In this document: one piece after another, positions 12,501-24,717 of the stretch
Position numbering within the stretch: position 1 is the first letter of the stretch
Layout of the letters: each line of letters starts with the position of its first letter
Origin: Amia ocellicauda
Taxonomy: Eukaryota; Chordata; Actinopteri; Amiiformes; Amiidae
Reading direction: 5' to 3'
NCBI RefSeq assembly: GCF_036373705.1
Contig: NC_089855.1
Span: 6,300,001-6,364,000 of the forward strand
DNA length: 64,000 nucleotides
Made by a program: the position numbers and the translations under genes
The notes under the pieces: generated by a model
The model's input: the letters and a program-made list of their open reading frames with translations, nothing else
What the model was told of the DNA's origin: nothing
Databases searched by the model: none

Positions 12501-15500
12501 GGGTTTATCTTTCACTGGTCTGTTCCAGTTGAGTCACTCATTCACTGTTATAACATTTCACTTCCTGGTTCTTTGTGACTACATTTGATTTCCTTGTACT
12601 CTCACATTTCAATATATAAGCAATACTGATACCACAAGTATTTTTTCTGCCCATTGTCGAAGTGCTGCCCAAGGCACCTGAAATATATAATACACAACTA
12701 GATGCATATAATGCACACACATTATTAACCTCAATTTACCTGTGGCACTCTGTGTTTGTGTCTTGTTTTTTAAAACTGAATCGTGTTGAAGTGGTACTTT
12801 TATTTCAAACAGAATGAAGTTGCCGATCCTTTGCACAGTAAAGCATCTGTAATTGGCCATCATCACCAAAACAATATCACTCTATAATAAGCAAATAGAT
12901 TTGTGTCCTTTGTTCTCATTTAATTGTGTCTCTCCTTGAATACTCTTTGAGAATTTGGTTGTTTTTGCTCGGCTTTGCAAAGGTTCTGCAATCTTATTCC
13001 TACTCTCTGATTTTATTCTGTAAGTTTGTGACCAAAGTGAATATGTATCTGAAGAAGAAGAATGCCAAAAAGTTTTGCAAGATGGTTTTCAACATAAGCA
13101 CAATTACCAGCGTTATTAAATTACTATTGAATACTAGTAGTATTCGGATTTATGAAGGATACATTATTTTCCTCTATGAGCACAAGAATGGGTTTTTAGT
13201 ATTACCATGGGAAAGCTAGTGATCAGCTTTTTCATGAATGTTTTTCATTGTATTTTCTAAACCTAGGACAACATTTACTATTGTGTTAAAGCATTCCACT
13301 TGCTTATTGTTCAAATCAAAGTGAACACATGTAACTTAAGTACTATAAACGAAAGCTAAAACCATGTCTGAAACATTACCGTTGATTGGTTCAAGGCATT
13401 TCATGATTTGACATAATGATTGTAATCATAATTTGTGTGCTGATATTATTGTTTTGTTTTTGTGTTTCCAATGATTGGATTGTTGTTCAGTTCTCTTTAA
13501 AAAAAAAAAAATTAGTTTTCATTTTGATCAAGTATGTGTTAAAATCTGTGTTTGGTTTACGTGCATCAGATAGGTTTGCTGAGTAATAAATGAGCTTTTA
13601 AGTGTTTGATGATGAAAACAGATGAAAATCACTACTAACTCGTAAGGTTGTTGACGGAAAGCTGTAACACTAAAATCAACACACTCCTAGATTAATAGTT
13701 TTTAGAGACTAACGTGTTTTTAAAGCTGCTAGAATTGTTTAGACCAAGAAATCACATTGTTTTAGAAGTAATTACTATTGATGATACAATCAGTGCAACT
13801 AATCTATTTTTTGAGATCTATTTTTAACTTAGTATTTGAAGACTGAATAAAACTGACCTTTCCAAACTAAACCTGTTCTTCGCTTGTCTTCATTGTGTGA
13901 GTTGGATTTGCAGACTAAATCAAAAGAATAATATATTGTATGTATTTGGCAGTTGCAGTGTCTTGAATTAAGTTCCTTTTTAGGTGTTTTTGACAGCAGC
14001 CTATATGCTTGTTTACGGTATTTGATGGTGCACTTTACGTTTCTGGGTAGTTGGACACACCGTAGTTTGGCTTTGCAGAACTTCTGCCTTTATGTATATT
14101 TTTGTTCTGAAGTCTGCAGGGGTGTTGGTTCCAGGTCTTCAGTGCTCCAGTGAGAACTTTCCACAGGGATGTTGTGTTTAGGTTTGGCCTCTGAGCTGAA
14201 TGGAGGACTTGTCCATTTTAAATAGCCGTCACAGAAGGGCAGCAGCACTAGTGGGTGGGTGGGTGATGGGGCTTTTTCTTCCTGTTCTCCTCGACTGGGG
14301 AAAACATTTGTTTTTGTACATGCCATGATTGTTTTATTGTTATTGTATCTGGTTACTCTTTTGGGATATTAATGAAAGGCACTATATAAAATAAAGATGA
14401 TTATATTATTATTAATCCCAGAGCTGCAAATAACATAGAGGAAAATGAAAGATGTACCGGTGGAAACATGGGGGTTGTTTAGATGAGCATCTTTGTAACA
14501 GACCAATCTTACGGTGTTTCTAAAATTAGTAGAAGTAACTATTTTCTACATCCTGCTTTTGCCACACGTGTGACATGAGATAACGGGGGGGCAGCTCTGG
14601 TTTTATTGCTTTATTAAGGGAAGCAAAACTCTCTGAGCTGTCTGATGGTGGGGGATTTGCATGACCATTCCTTTCCCGACTTTAGTGCTCGGCAAAGTAT
14701 TATTTTTATCTACAGCCGACAGCTGCACACTGACGAATAATTTTAAATTATCCACTTTCAACAGATTGGCAAAGGTTAGATCCTGCCTAAAAATGCGTTG
14801 ATTGTTCAGTCAGAATTGAGAGTTAATTTGGACCTGATTTGAAGTGGTGACGTTTCGTATTCTTTCTTTATTGATGTATTTATTATAATAATTATATCTT
14901 TATATGTGACATTGTTTCCTTCACTTTGCAAACTTAAGGACTGTTTTATCCACTGAATTGGCAATATTATGAATGTTACTACAGATTATTAAGAGAAGAT
15001 AGTTTTGACCTGTTGTGCAATTCACAGCGTGATCCTGACTCACGATTTCATCACCTTTTCCCTCAAAACCTTTACCACAGATGAACTGTGTGTTCATTTC
15101 TCACTTCTGCTTCCCATCACAATGAGTGTTGCTCTGTGAATGTGTCCGTTTGGAAAATAAGTAAAGCCAGACTTCTCCCGAATAACAAATCGCCCCTGGC
15201 CCTCTGACTATTATTAGAACTCTGAAATGAATGATTCCCTTCATACATTCTAAATGCACTTTAGAATGTGTTAATAAGCTAGTGGATAGAGGAACTTGTT
15301 GTATTGAATCCGAGGTAATACTCTCATGTTCTTCCAGTGAAACCATACACCTTTTTCTAATGTGTGCGTTTTGTTTATTTGTTGGTCTGTCTTTGTTTTT
15401 GGTTCGTTTTCAGGTGAACTTTCCAGCAGACGCTCTGAAATCGGACGAATACGACAAGGGGGATGCGACTGATAAACCCAGAGCGGCCAGGAAACCTTTG

Positions 15501-18500
15501 ACGACGTTTAAGGGGCCCTTGCTTTACATAAGGTATTTAGATGTTTGTTTTGTACTTACAACGCACACAGATAATGTAATTGAGAGGGAAGTATTAACTG
15601 TATTGGTCTGACGTAACTGCAGGATCAGGGTTTGACAGTAATTTACATGGTGTGGTTGTTTTAACTCAATGCATGATGGTTTAACTCTTTGTCTTCGATA
15701 TTCTGCAAAGTCAACTGGGATCACTGTTTCAGATTTCAGTTCCTGTTTCTGTTTGTGATGCCTGAGGGCCGATATCATGGTATTAACCATAGGAAGTGTT
15801 GCTCTGCCCACATTAAACAGAACATTAAACTGCACACATTTTCTTCTTGTTTAACCGTTTTATGCTACAGTTCCTACGTCACAGGTGAGTGTATTTCGTG
15901 GTGTTGTTTTCACGCCGGACTCTGCGGTGCTGACTTTATTTCTTCATAGCCGTTTTCCCTTTCTTGAGATTCCGATCAACGTCTAATTAAATGATCTCAA
16001 TTCCCCTTTTTCACCTCCTGTTGTGTGACTGTGTGCAGCTCTCTACCTCAGCATTGTTAATTGCTGTCATCGTCTATGTACCTGCTGTTGAAGATACCAC
16101 AGTGCCCCTGTAGTGTCTGACTGGATATAACTAGTCAAGCACAACTACAGACCTTAATTACACTAATTTGTTATATTTTACATTGTTAATTTCCCACTAT
16201 TTGGACTTTTCTTAAGCCCATAAATAGGATATATGTATTTATTTATGTATTTTAATTATATATTTATTATAAAGCTGGCTGCGAACCTTGAAAGCTAAGG
16301 TAAACAGTTACAGTACACACACAATCATGCAATTACAGGTATTAATTAAGCAGGCTTAATTGAAAGACTTAATAGATAAATAAATGGATAATAGATCTTT
16401 AATATTATTGTTCTAAATAAGTTTGTGATGAAAACTTTAATTGCACTCCACTTTCTTAACAATTTTGAAATGCTTGTGATTTTCGTCTGGGGAATAATTA
16501 ATGGGTTTTTAATTAATAATAATGACATATTCAAATAGAAAACAATTAAAAAGAAGTAGAAAGCTTTTGAGGGCATCTCTGTTGTTTGCTAACCTAAGTG
16601 GCAAAAACAAAGGCAGCCTGTTTCTTTCTTATGCCTGGTTTGCTATCTATGCCTGTGTTCTTTAAAGCTACCTGCATCTGCCGTTTCCTCTGATTTAATT
16701 TCTGTGCTTGTAGTGTTTCTGTCTTCTGATCTTTTTTTGAGAAGCTCTTGAAAATATTTGGCGGTTATTAGTGTCCCACTATGATCTGAAGCCCAGCAAT
16801 TATGCCACCGAAGGCTGTGGCTTAGCCTGAGGAATCATCACAATCAATCTCCGCTGCTGTTTCAGATAATCACTCGGGACACACAGCAGGCAGCAGTGTA
16901 AAAGACACGAACGCAGCTGTGACCAGGATTTGCTTTTCTTGGTTAACTTTAGCTGAATAAATAGTAGAGCCTGTATGTAAGTTAGATTTCCAGCTCCAGT
17001 GTTGAGGAGGAGGAGGAGGAAAAATACAAATACGGTTTATAAACCCAGATAGAAAAAATCTAACGAATTTCAGTAGATCGGTTGACTGTGTCTCCTGTGA
17101 GATTCGCTGTCTGTCTTTAATGTCTTCCTCTGTGTTTGTAGCCCAGCTGAGGAGCTTTGCTTTGGATCCAAAGACAACGAAAAGAAATGCCTGATTATTC
17201 TAAGCAACGTGACCAAAAATCAAGTGGCGTTTAAGGTTCGTCTGTCTCGTGTCAGATCTCTTTGCATGGCAACTTATTCCCAGCGTCTGCCAGGGTTTTG
17301 TCTATATGTGCAACACTGTTTATATTTCAAATATATTTTCCCATTTCAGGTGTTTTTAAATGTTTTATTTTGTTAACATGAATGTAATCTGCACTGCTAG
17401 TAAAATAATCAGACCTGTATTGTACTCGGACTGTGTTAGCATCAGTACTGCCCTCACTTTTCTGTGGTCTGTGCACAACCATGATTTGGCATTAAGCATT
17501 TCATTCCTAACGGCAGCATTTCTTATTCAGGTGAGAACCACGGCCCCCGAGAAGTACCGGGTCAAACCGAGCAACACCAGCTGTGAGCCCGGTGCTACCG
17601 TCGACATTATTGTGTCTCTTCATGGAGGTATCCCATTCCCACACTTTATATATTGTGCTTTGTGCATACAGAATATGAAGGAAAGCTTTGGAGTTCTGTA
17701 CATACTTTCTGTGAGCCCTTAAGTGCTCTGTGAAAGAAATATTTTACCATTAAAAGAGATTGCGTTGCCTCAAGCTGCCATTCTGAAACCCATAAACTTG
17801 GCCCCAGTGTTGACAAACGGGGCTGTCAGCGTTCGTCTGCTTAGCTGCTCGTGACGAGGGCTTTCACATCGTCCTGAAGCAACGCGTTTCAGTGGCTCGT
17901 TATTAAACTCTGAAGTAATCCCACTCATCGCTGTAGATTCACAGAAGATGTGTCTGAAGACCGGTGTGTCCCTCCACTTCACTTCATTTTATTTTCTTTG
18001 CAACATAAACATATTTATCAATGTCAAAACTGTGCTGGTTGTGCGGTCATTTTTTCTCATGCAGTACAGTTGCCACCAGTTACTGTACAGGTTTTCCTTC
18101 CACTATTTCCCTCCACTATTTATTGCTTCACCTTAGGAGTTTTCTGTCATTTGCGGTCATAGTCTTAGTCAGACCTTCGCAATTGCATGTTCTTTGTGAA
18201 CAGCTATGGAAATGAAAGAACGCATGCTTTGTATCTTAGGAGCTCACAGGCTGCTCACATTGAGAGTTGTAGTGGTTCGGGCTGGGATGGGTTGACTGAT
18301 CTCTGCTTCAATTGGGTCGACAGGGTTCCTAGCCTCCCCCCAGGATCGGTTCCTGATCATGGCAGCTGAAATGGACCTGACCACGACGGCTGGACCGCAG
18401 GAGCTCGTGCAGTTCTGGAAAGAAGTTCCAAAACAGAAAATAATGGAACACAGGTAAACAGTCAATGTGTGTGTGTGTTTGTATATATATAATCCTGTGA

Positions 18501-20468
18501 AGTGTATTTTATACTCACCGAGCCGAATACAAGGCTCACGGTTGACATGTATTCATAGTACTTGTCTCTCTCAACCAGCTCCCTTCAATATACCGCCCTG
18601 TTAGTCAGCTGCAGCGCAGTTGTGTTGGAAATAGAGCTGTATCAATTGGTTGTCTGAATTGAATCGTAATTCACATCCTGGCACAATGCCTGATTGAGAT
18701 CTTTTCCAACTTGCAAAACGTATTAAATAAACTGCCTGGATGTGTTTTGGATATGAGACAAAGACAACATAGCGTTTGAATATGTTGTTCCTTTCTGTCG
18801 AGGCTGCAGAACACTGGTTTGTGCTTGTGGCAGTAGAAACAATATAATATGTATAATATATATAAGATGTATTTAAAAATCACTGTACGGTACAGACTGG
18901 TGCAGTGAATCTACATTAGACTCCTCAGGCTTTAAATACCTAAAAATCCAAACACAGGAAAAGGCTGGTTCGTCTTTTCCCTGAGAATCCAAAGGTTAAT
19001 ATTGAAGTGCATGTGATCTTTCTTTTGTGCGTTTTTAGTAAAGCTGTTCAAACACTTTTTTGCATATTATTCATACTTAAAGTGTTCACTCTTGTTCTTC
19101 AAAGCAAGACAAACAAATGCATTAAAATAGTACCCATCTGCAAACATACATTCTCAGTGATATGTCACTTTAAAGGATTATAGACTAATAAAGCCTGGGC
19201 ATTTCGTAAAAACAACACCTACTCGGCAACTAAAGTGTGTATTCGAAGCTTTCTTGTAGATGTGTTTGTTTGACCTCGGTCTGCCGCTTCAGAGCAGTCG
19301 AGCAGAGACGCGTGACTGTTTTCTTCACCGTCCGTGTTTAGTCTCCACGAGAGATGTCAACATATCGACATTAAAACCGTTAAAGCGAATCTGTCACGTA
19401 GTCATGTCTGTTAATTTTGCAGGTTCACTGAAGTGGTCTATTTCCATACCACAAGGACTGTGCCCCTGGGTCATCCTATGTATAATTCTGTCGGTTCATG
19501 AAAGTAATCTCTGAGACCACAAACTGGAGAATACAACTAAAGATCCAGCCAGGATTAAGCCTCAGAAAATCAATGGCTTCAGACGTTTGTGGAGAAAGCG
19601 GCTCTGCTCCCAGTCTTGGGAGATATGAGTTAGAAATATGCTTTTCCTTGATCTGGTAGATGTGAGAGCTATTCGTCAGTAGCAAAGAGTTTTGAGTCAC
19701 TGTGTTCCTCTTAGAATGTGTGGATTTCCAATTACTGGTACATAGGTTTGTGAATCGTTATTTTAAAGAAAAACATTATTTTACAGTTTCCTTCATACTG
19801 GATTCATGCCAAATGTTTTTTTTCATCAACATTATGAAGGTCAATGTCATCGTCATGGTTGGGACAATATTTTTGTTTGTGGTTGTAAAAGAATGTCACG
19901 GAAAACTGTAATTAAAGGTCGTGGCGTGAGTCCTGTTCTCCCTACAAAGTTTATCATTTTTTCTTGTATCCATAGATTACGGTGTTATGTTATTGAAAGC
20001 TGTAAGCCCACCAGTTTGTTTGGTGAAAGCCCCCTCAACAATGTGAAGAACAGCCAGGAAGACTTGCATTCCAAAGTAGGTGTCGTGTTCGTTTTCTTAT
20101 CTCTTGTCTCTTGTGCAGATTTTCACATTCTGTTGCGCAATTTTGAATGCTTTACACACAATATACTTCAAGTAGGTCAGTGATGTGTGGAATTTGCAGT
20201 TCTTAAATTAGAACAGAAGAACAGATTGATGATTCCATTGGCTGCGGCCTTTAGCCGTCCATGTGACAGTGAAGACGTTGAACTGTTTCTTCTCCTCTCC
20301 TTCTCATCTGTGCAGCTCCTCAGAGTCATGGCCAGCAGCAAGAGACTCGAAGAGCAGGTCGACCAGTGCCTGTGGTTTCAGAAGATGTTGATGGGTCTGG
20401 TGTCGCTCTTGATGGCCATCACGTGTTCCATGCTGTATCTCCTGTACATGGACGGCAGTCGCTTCTAA
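3440..20468 (+). CDS. mospd2: mospd2, motile sperm domain-containing protein 2 (3' ten coding exons; 5' end outside window)
   Basis: Coding exons are 3440-3500, 4540-4578, 5098-5222, 5466-5633, 15414-15532, 17142-17235, 17531-17627, 18324-18453, 19976-20075 and 20316-20468. All have AG/GT borders and matching phases, and they sum to 1086 nt (361 codons plus TAA). The product matches vertebrate MOSPD2: the second half of a CRAL-TRIO lipid-binding domain (partial residues 1-75), an acidic linker (about 90-131), an MSP domain (about 163-281, with [12 protein letters not shown]) and a C-terminal hydrophobic anchor (about 335-355). Known role of the family: an ER-resident, VAP-like protein whose MSP domain binds FFAT motifs and tethers the ER to other organelles. 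Human MOSPD2 is 518 aa, so about 157 residues are encoded upstream of the window. I saw no matching exon in 1-3439, which is therefore read as intron. The 9.8 kb intron between the fourth and fifth listed exons carries a LINE. Confidence 0.95.
4540..4578 (+). CDS. mospd2: mospd2 exon, CRAL-TRIO domain part 2
   Basis: A 39-nt micro-exon with acceptor TTTCAG and donor GTGAGT. It encodes [13 protein letters not shown] and keeps the phase of both neighbouring exons. It is too short to be found as a free-standing ORF. Confidence 0.9.
5098..5222 (+). CDS. mospd2: mospd2 exon, end of CRAL-TRIO domain
   Basis: Acceptor CCTGCAG and donor GTGCGT. The exon adds 42 codons from [14 protein letters not shown] to [10 protein letters not shown], the conserved CRAL-TRIO C-terminal signature (a Y-L-P-x-x-M-G-G-T motif). 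Confidence 0.94.
5466..5633 (+). CDS. mospd2: mospd2 exon, acidic linker
   Basis: 56 codons in phase 0, beginning [18 protein letters not shown] and continuing into a Glu/Asp/Lys-rich low-complexity linker ([17 protein letters not shown]). Donor GTAAGC. The linker sits between the CRAL-TRIO and MSP domains and is the least conserved part of the family. Confidence 0.92.
6200..8087 (+). mobile_element. 5'-truncated non-LTR retrotransposon (Jockey/CR1-like LINE), decayed
   Basis: Three frame-shifted pieces encode a reverse transcriptase: [12 protein letters not shown] and [14 protein letters not shown] (6448-6810), then [49 protein letters not shown] and KFTDDTK (6795-7655). The catalytic FADD box reads FTDD. 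Beyond 7655 the frame continues in pieces ([25 protein letters not shown]). The 3' end is GGATGGCCTCCTCTGG...CTTTCTTATGTTCT. The left edge is approximate, and the exact LINE clade is not assigned. Confidence 0.85.
10085..10342 (-). mobile_element. LINE 3'-end fragment (same family as 6200-8087), inverted
   Basis: Reverse complement matches the LINE 3' region: ATGGCCTCCTCTCGTTTGGA, the TGGACACCAAACGAGCATGA block and the TGAACAAACTCCCCAGCGATG block. The copy has an internal deletion near 10294. Confidence 0.8.
14360..14415 (+). repeat. short retroelement tail
   Basis: GAAAGGCACTATATAAAATAAAG followed by ATTATT repeats resembles the 3' tail shared by many fish LINE/SINE families. The rest of the element is not recognisable. 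Confidence 0.35.
15414..15532 (+). CDS. mospd2: mospd2 exon, linker to MSP domain
   Basis: Acceptor TTTTCAG, 39 codons plus 2 nt, donor GTATTT. It ends [14 protein letters not shown], the lead-in to the MSP domain (human has KKPLSVFKGPLLHI). Confidence 0.92.
17142..17235 (+). CDS. mospd2: mospd2 exon, MSP domain strand region
   Basis: 32 codons starting [16 protein letters not shown] and ending VTKNQVAFK, typical of the N-terminal beta strands of MSP (VAP-like) domains. Acceptor TTTGTAG, donor GTTCGT. Confidence 0.93.
17531..17627 (+). CDS. mospd2: mospd2 exon, FFAT-binding core of MSP domain
   Basis: Encodes [20 protein letters not shown] and following residues. The [12 protein letters not shown] segment is the signature of the FFAT-binding face in VAP/MOSPD2 proteins. 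Acceptor TATTCAG, donor GTATCC. Confidence 0.94.
18324..18453 (+). CDS. mospd2: mospd2 exon, end of MSP domain
   Basis: 43 codons plus 2 nt, with [12 protein letters not shown] followed by [17 protein letters not shown]. This matches the C-terminal part of the MSP domain. Acceptor TCGACAG, donor GTAAAC. Confidence 0.93.
19976..20075 (+). CDS. mospd2: mospd2 exon, post-MSP linker
   Basis: 34 codons beginning [18 protein letters not shown], which follows the MSP domain in MOSPD2. Acceptor CCATAG, donor GTAGGT. It closes in phase 0. Confidence 0.9.
20316..20468 (+). CDS. mospd2: mospd2 last coding exon with C-terminal membrane anchor
   Basis: 50 codons plus TAA. A short amphipathic stretch ([18 protein letters not shown]) precedes a hydrophobic segment of about 21 residues ([20 protein letters not shown]) and the short tail MDGSRF. 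This is the tail anchor that places MOSPD2 in the ER membrane. Confidence 0.93.
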   Translation, partial: LLRVMASSKRLEEQVDQCLWFQKMLMGLVSLLMAITCSMLYLLYMDGSRF

Positions 20469-20932
20469 GATGGCCGCCTGCCTGGATCGGAGATTTGCCC
20501 ACGAGCGGCTGCGTGGCCAGTCGGCTGATACAAAGGGCCCTTACACAATGTAGAGACCAAATAATGAAGCTAATTGTATGTGTGTGGAGGCCTGAACTGA
20601 GCCTTGAGGTCTGTAAGTCTTAAATATGAACGGGAATGAAGAACTTGCCATGTGCTGAACGGATCGAAGCTTTCTGCCACCGCTGAGGTGCATTCGAAGA
20701 GTTAAATGATACTCAGGACTTCAATGAACCATGTTTTTCTAGTATTCTTCATGGAATTCCTTCCAGCAAAGGTCCACTGTGAGGTTTTGTGCTGTTTTTG
20801 TTTATTTATCAACCTGATGTATGTGGGTTTTTTTTTGTTCAGGCTTACTTTGGTACCATTTTTAAAAGGCCGTTACTGTTTGTGTGTCCGATGTTTGTTT
20901 TGTTTGTGTATCTGTTTATTTTCCGGCATTAA

Positions 20933-20938
20933 AATAAA
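20933..20938 (+). promoter_or_regulatory. mospd2 poly(A) signal AATAAA
   Basis: First canonical AATAAA after the MOSPD2 stop, 465 nt downstream. A GT-rich stretch (ACTGTTGTTGTATTAG) follows directly. Cleavage is expected within about 30 nt. Confidence 0.7.
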
Positions 20939-23900
20939 CCCACTGTTGTTGTATTAGTAGTTTAGAAAACTCGCCACAGTACGTCCGCTGTCGTTGTCAC
21001 TGCCTGCTCCAGAGAAATCAACAATATTTATTTTCATCCAACCACAATAAACTTGAATGCAAGAAATATTGTATCTTAATAATGATTTACAGATTCGAAC
21101 AGGACGGTTTATGGTCTTGGAGATATTTATGACAGGAAATTGTGCCTGTCTTTTGCTCAGATCAGTGGAATAATAATCCTGTGACCGATTATCTAATGTT
21201 ACGTGTACAAATATGTAAATAAATACATCTGCAGAGTGGAGGTAATGAGGGGGGAATGACAAGCTCAGCCTTTGACCTCTCTCTGATGGAATTAAAAATT
21301 ATCTTAAATTGGCTGATTTCTATTTGGGATTGTGATTTCTAAACCCTTCGCAGCTGGGTGTTGTGTTATATAGTCCGGCCCTTAATTGATTCATATTTAG
21401 TATAATTATTAACACCAGGAAATGTTTTTGGCGTTAACGATTGGCTGTCTACGTGAAATGAAGGAAAGGATAATTCCTCAAACCGTCCTCAAAACGCAAA
21501 CCGTATGGCGTCGACTTCAGGAGCTTTTCATTGCTGTCTGGGCTGTGTTTTGGAGCTTTGGGACATCATTCTGCCTGGAACACATAAGCTGTGAGAAGAC
21601 GCTGCCACCTGCCACCTCCTTACAGAGACATCCGCCTGGAAGGCTGAGGAAAGGTACTGGACTCCGCATGGTGCCCTGGGCGGGAAGGTGGAACACCATT
21701 GGGAGAGAGGCGTGTTCTTCGGCTGACATGGGCACCAGCAAGGAGGCATTTGCTTTGGTAATATTTGGACCAAGTTGACTTATTGTTGAGTCCACACCTA
21801 GTAGGAAAACTCCTCTGCGTGCAACTCTTGAAAGTAATTGACGAATACTCATTTCCACGACCAGTTAAATATAATATTTGTTTGGTTAATCGTGAACACA
21901 GCAGTATAGTTTTCGATTCTTGAAAAAGTATGAGTTTGCTTACACACACACACACACACTTCTCTCAGGTACTCTCTTGTTCAGATTAGTCCAATTCCAA
22001 CAATGTAATTCAGAGCTTCTACTGCCGTATTTCTTTACATTGCTTGTGCTTCTGTTTCCTCTTAGACTTACTGTTATCCTGTGTATACTGTAAATACCGA
22101 ACAGCATTCATGATGAACTGCCTTCTGTTGAAATCTTTATATATAATTTAAATGTTTAATGATGAATATTTTTATTTGATGCTTGTACTTCTCTGTTTAT
22201 TATTAGGCAGACAAAAGCTTCCCCTTTGGCGATCGTTCGAGCTTGTTGTGTTTGTATATTTCACACATATCTGCCAGGCTGAAGGCTTCTAATTTAAGAG
22301 AGTCTGTAGACGAGTGTGCTTGGTGGCTTGTTCTGTTTATTGTAATCACTCGGAGCGTGCAACTAAAAATACCAGCCCAATTACCACTGAGATATAAAAG
22401 GATGATGCAGGAGAAGACTCAGAGACTGCAGTTGCAAGACAGGAAATATTTAAACAGTTTGAGTAGCCCAGCCGTGTAAAAACCTGTTTTGATGGACGTG
22501 TCAGTGTGGGCCGCTGTAGATAATCCTGTTTTCCTGGTATGTACATTTAATTGTGCAGCCTTGCATTTCCGTTTGCTTTTTACAGACACTTCAGTTTTGT
22601 AAGTTTACTAGAAGAAATGTATTCATTCAGTGACATTCAAATACACTAGACATGACTCTCGAGACATTGTGTGATCGATTGATAACAAGCTTGTGGCAAT
22701 ATTTCGGTGGGGTTGATGTATTTGTTTGAGCATAGGTGGTTTTCCTCTATGAGAAGGATGTGGGCTTCTGCAGGTTTGAATTGGCATGCTGGTTATAAAT
22801 CAGCACTGTCCACAAACTTGAAAGTGCACTTTTAACTCCTGTCACCTTTCTCCTCAGAGACCTCCCTTTGTATTCAGCTGGTGAGGGCACACGTAATGAA
22901 GTCTGCCCTTTCAAGGTAGTGTTAACAGGGTGATGGTCCTAAAACAGAAGTGCTCAGACTTGACTGTGCTTCCATCCTTTTCATAAGAACATAAGAAAGT
23001 GTTAAATCAAGAGAAGGCCATTCACCCCATCGTGCTCGTTTGGTGTCCATTAATAACTGAGTGATCAAGGATCCTATCCAGTCTGTTTTTGAATGTTCCC
23101 AAATTGTCTCTTCAGCCACATCGCTGGGGAGTTTGTTCAGATTGTGACCTTGCACTTGAATCTGCCAGGTGTAGGCCCACAACTGAATATTATCTGAATA
23201 GATAATAGTCCCTCTGAATAACCTGTGCTGCTGAGATTGTCTCTGCTGAGCCACCTATTTTAGTATCATCTGTAAATTTGACAAGTTTGCTAACTATCCC
23301 AGAGTCCAGATCATTAATATAGATTAGAAAAAGCAAAGGCCCTAGTACTGATCCCTGTGGAAGTCCACTAACAACCTTACTCCAACCTCAGCCATCTGTA
23401 AGACCAAAATAAAATCTTCCTGCAGCTCAAAATATAGAAAGCACTTACTTTTCATCCTGTGCCTGTGAATTAGTTTTTAGCCTCAAACTGAATCTTAAAA
23501 ATACTAAAGTGTCTGACCTCCAGAGCTCTTCCGTTGAAGTCTCTTGCTCTGAGAGCCGGGGAAGTAGAGTAGCCAGGAGGTTTCTGGAGCTGTGAGTGGC
23601 AGTCGAAAGACCATCCTGCCTCTGCGATCCACAGAGAGCTTGAGCTGCCGGCCAGGCGGGGAGGAGGTGGATGCGGCCGGGGCTTTGTCAACCAGCCTCG
23701 ACGCCTTCCTGGAATTCTTAAGTGGCCGGACGGTGTTAACGGTAGCCGTATTTATCCCCTAATTAATACACAAGTCACACACTCTCTGGAAGTTAATTAA
23801 GATTTAGCCTGTCATTTACATTGTAGTAGGTATTGCATATTCATTATGTTTGTCTTACCTGTATTACTTATTTATTTACAAAACTGTAACTTTAATAAAA

Positions 23901-24717
23901 AACTGATTATATTACGTGAGTGAGATCTTTATTTATCTGATCGATTCAATTGTTCATCTGACTCACAAACCTCATGGCTCCGAGAGAAGTGATTTATATT
24001 AAACATTGTTAACCCAAGTTGTGTTTATCACTGAACCAAAAATAATTTTCCTCATTCACAGAAATGATCTGTTCTCCATGGGGAGTCTCTCGTGCCGAGT
24101 GTGCACCACGAGTCGCACCCACACAGTTCTGCGTGTCTGAGGGAGGAAGGCCAGGGAAAGTGGTTTAACAACAGACCAGCGTTGCCAGCACAATGCATGA
24201 AGCGTGGCAAAGTTGGAGGCTATAATTAAAACCACGTCAATGTAACGGACGTATGGAAATTAGAAGTCAGTGGGTGTTATAAACAATGCAAACATTTCCA
24301 CATGCTGCTCTGAGGAAGCCGTTGAGAAACACAGGTGTTGTGCAGCTCCCAGTGTGTAGTTCTTATCTCACATCCTTCGTTTCCCTCTATCAGTTTCAGA
24401 CAGTTTCAATTTCGTTCATACCATCATATGAAAAGAATGCAGTCATGTGCAATTACTTTCAATTTCTGGTTTATTGTTTACAGAGTAAGTAAACTATCAG
24501 AGGAATTGAAAATATGAGGAACATTTTAACAACTGGAGATGTGTTTTCGTATCTTGGAAAACAATTCTTGCATATTGAGATAAATCGAGTACTTTTTCTC
24601 CCCTTCTGGTTCAACAGTCTTCAATTATTGATTTTTTAAAATATCTAATCCCCACAACTAATCAGCTGAGACTTTACAGGGAGCGAAACATGCAGATTGT
24701 GAATATACACCGATCAG
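20939..24717. other. intergenic, mospd2 to first Tc1 copy
   Basis: Apart from a LINE fragment at 22983-23380 and a short CA run near 21942-21958, I see no gene. The open frame at 21422-21778 has no recognisable domain or splice context. Confidence 0.5.
22983..23380 (-). mobile_element. internally deleted LINE copy, inverted
   Basis: Reverse complement gives the same 3' end as the 6200-8087 LINE, joined abruptly at about 23148 to reverse-transcriptase sequence. The joined part covers [31 protein letters not shown] and NIQLWAYTW. About 600 bp present in the longer copy are missing between the two parts. Confidence 0.8.

Larger units (their letters stand above)
5634..15413 (+). other. large mospd2 intron
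   Basis: 9.8 kb between the acidic-linker exon and the pre-MSP exon. It holds a LINE copy (6200-8087) and an inverted LINE 3' fragment (10085-10342). A short repeat tail (GGCACTATATAAAATAAAG) lies near 14378. No additional exon is needed to keep the frame and none was recognised. Confidence 0.7.

Noticed and set aside
21422..21858. Overlapping open frames of 113-118 codons downstream of mospd2
   Set aside because: Open on both strands with no recognisable domain and no exon-like borders; likely chance.
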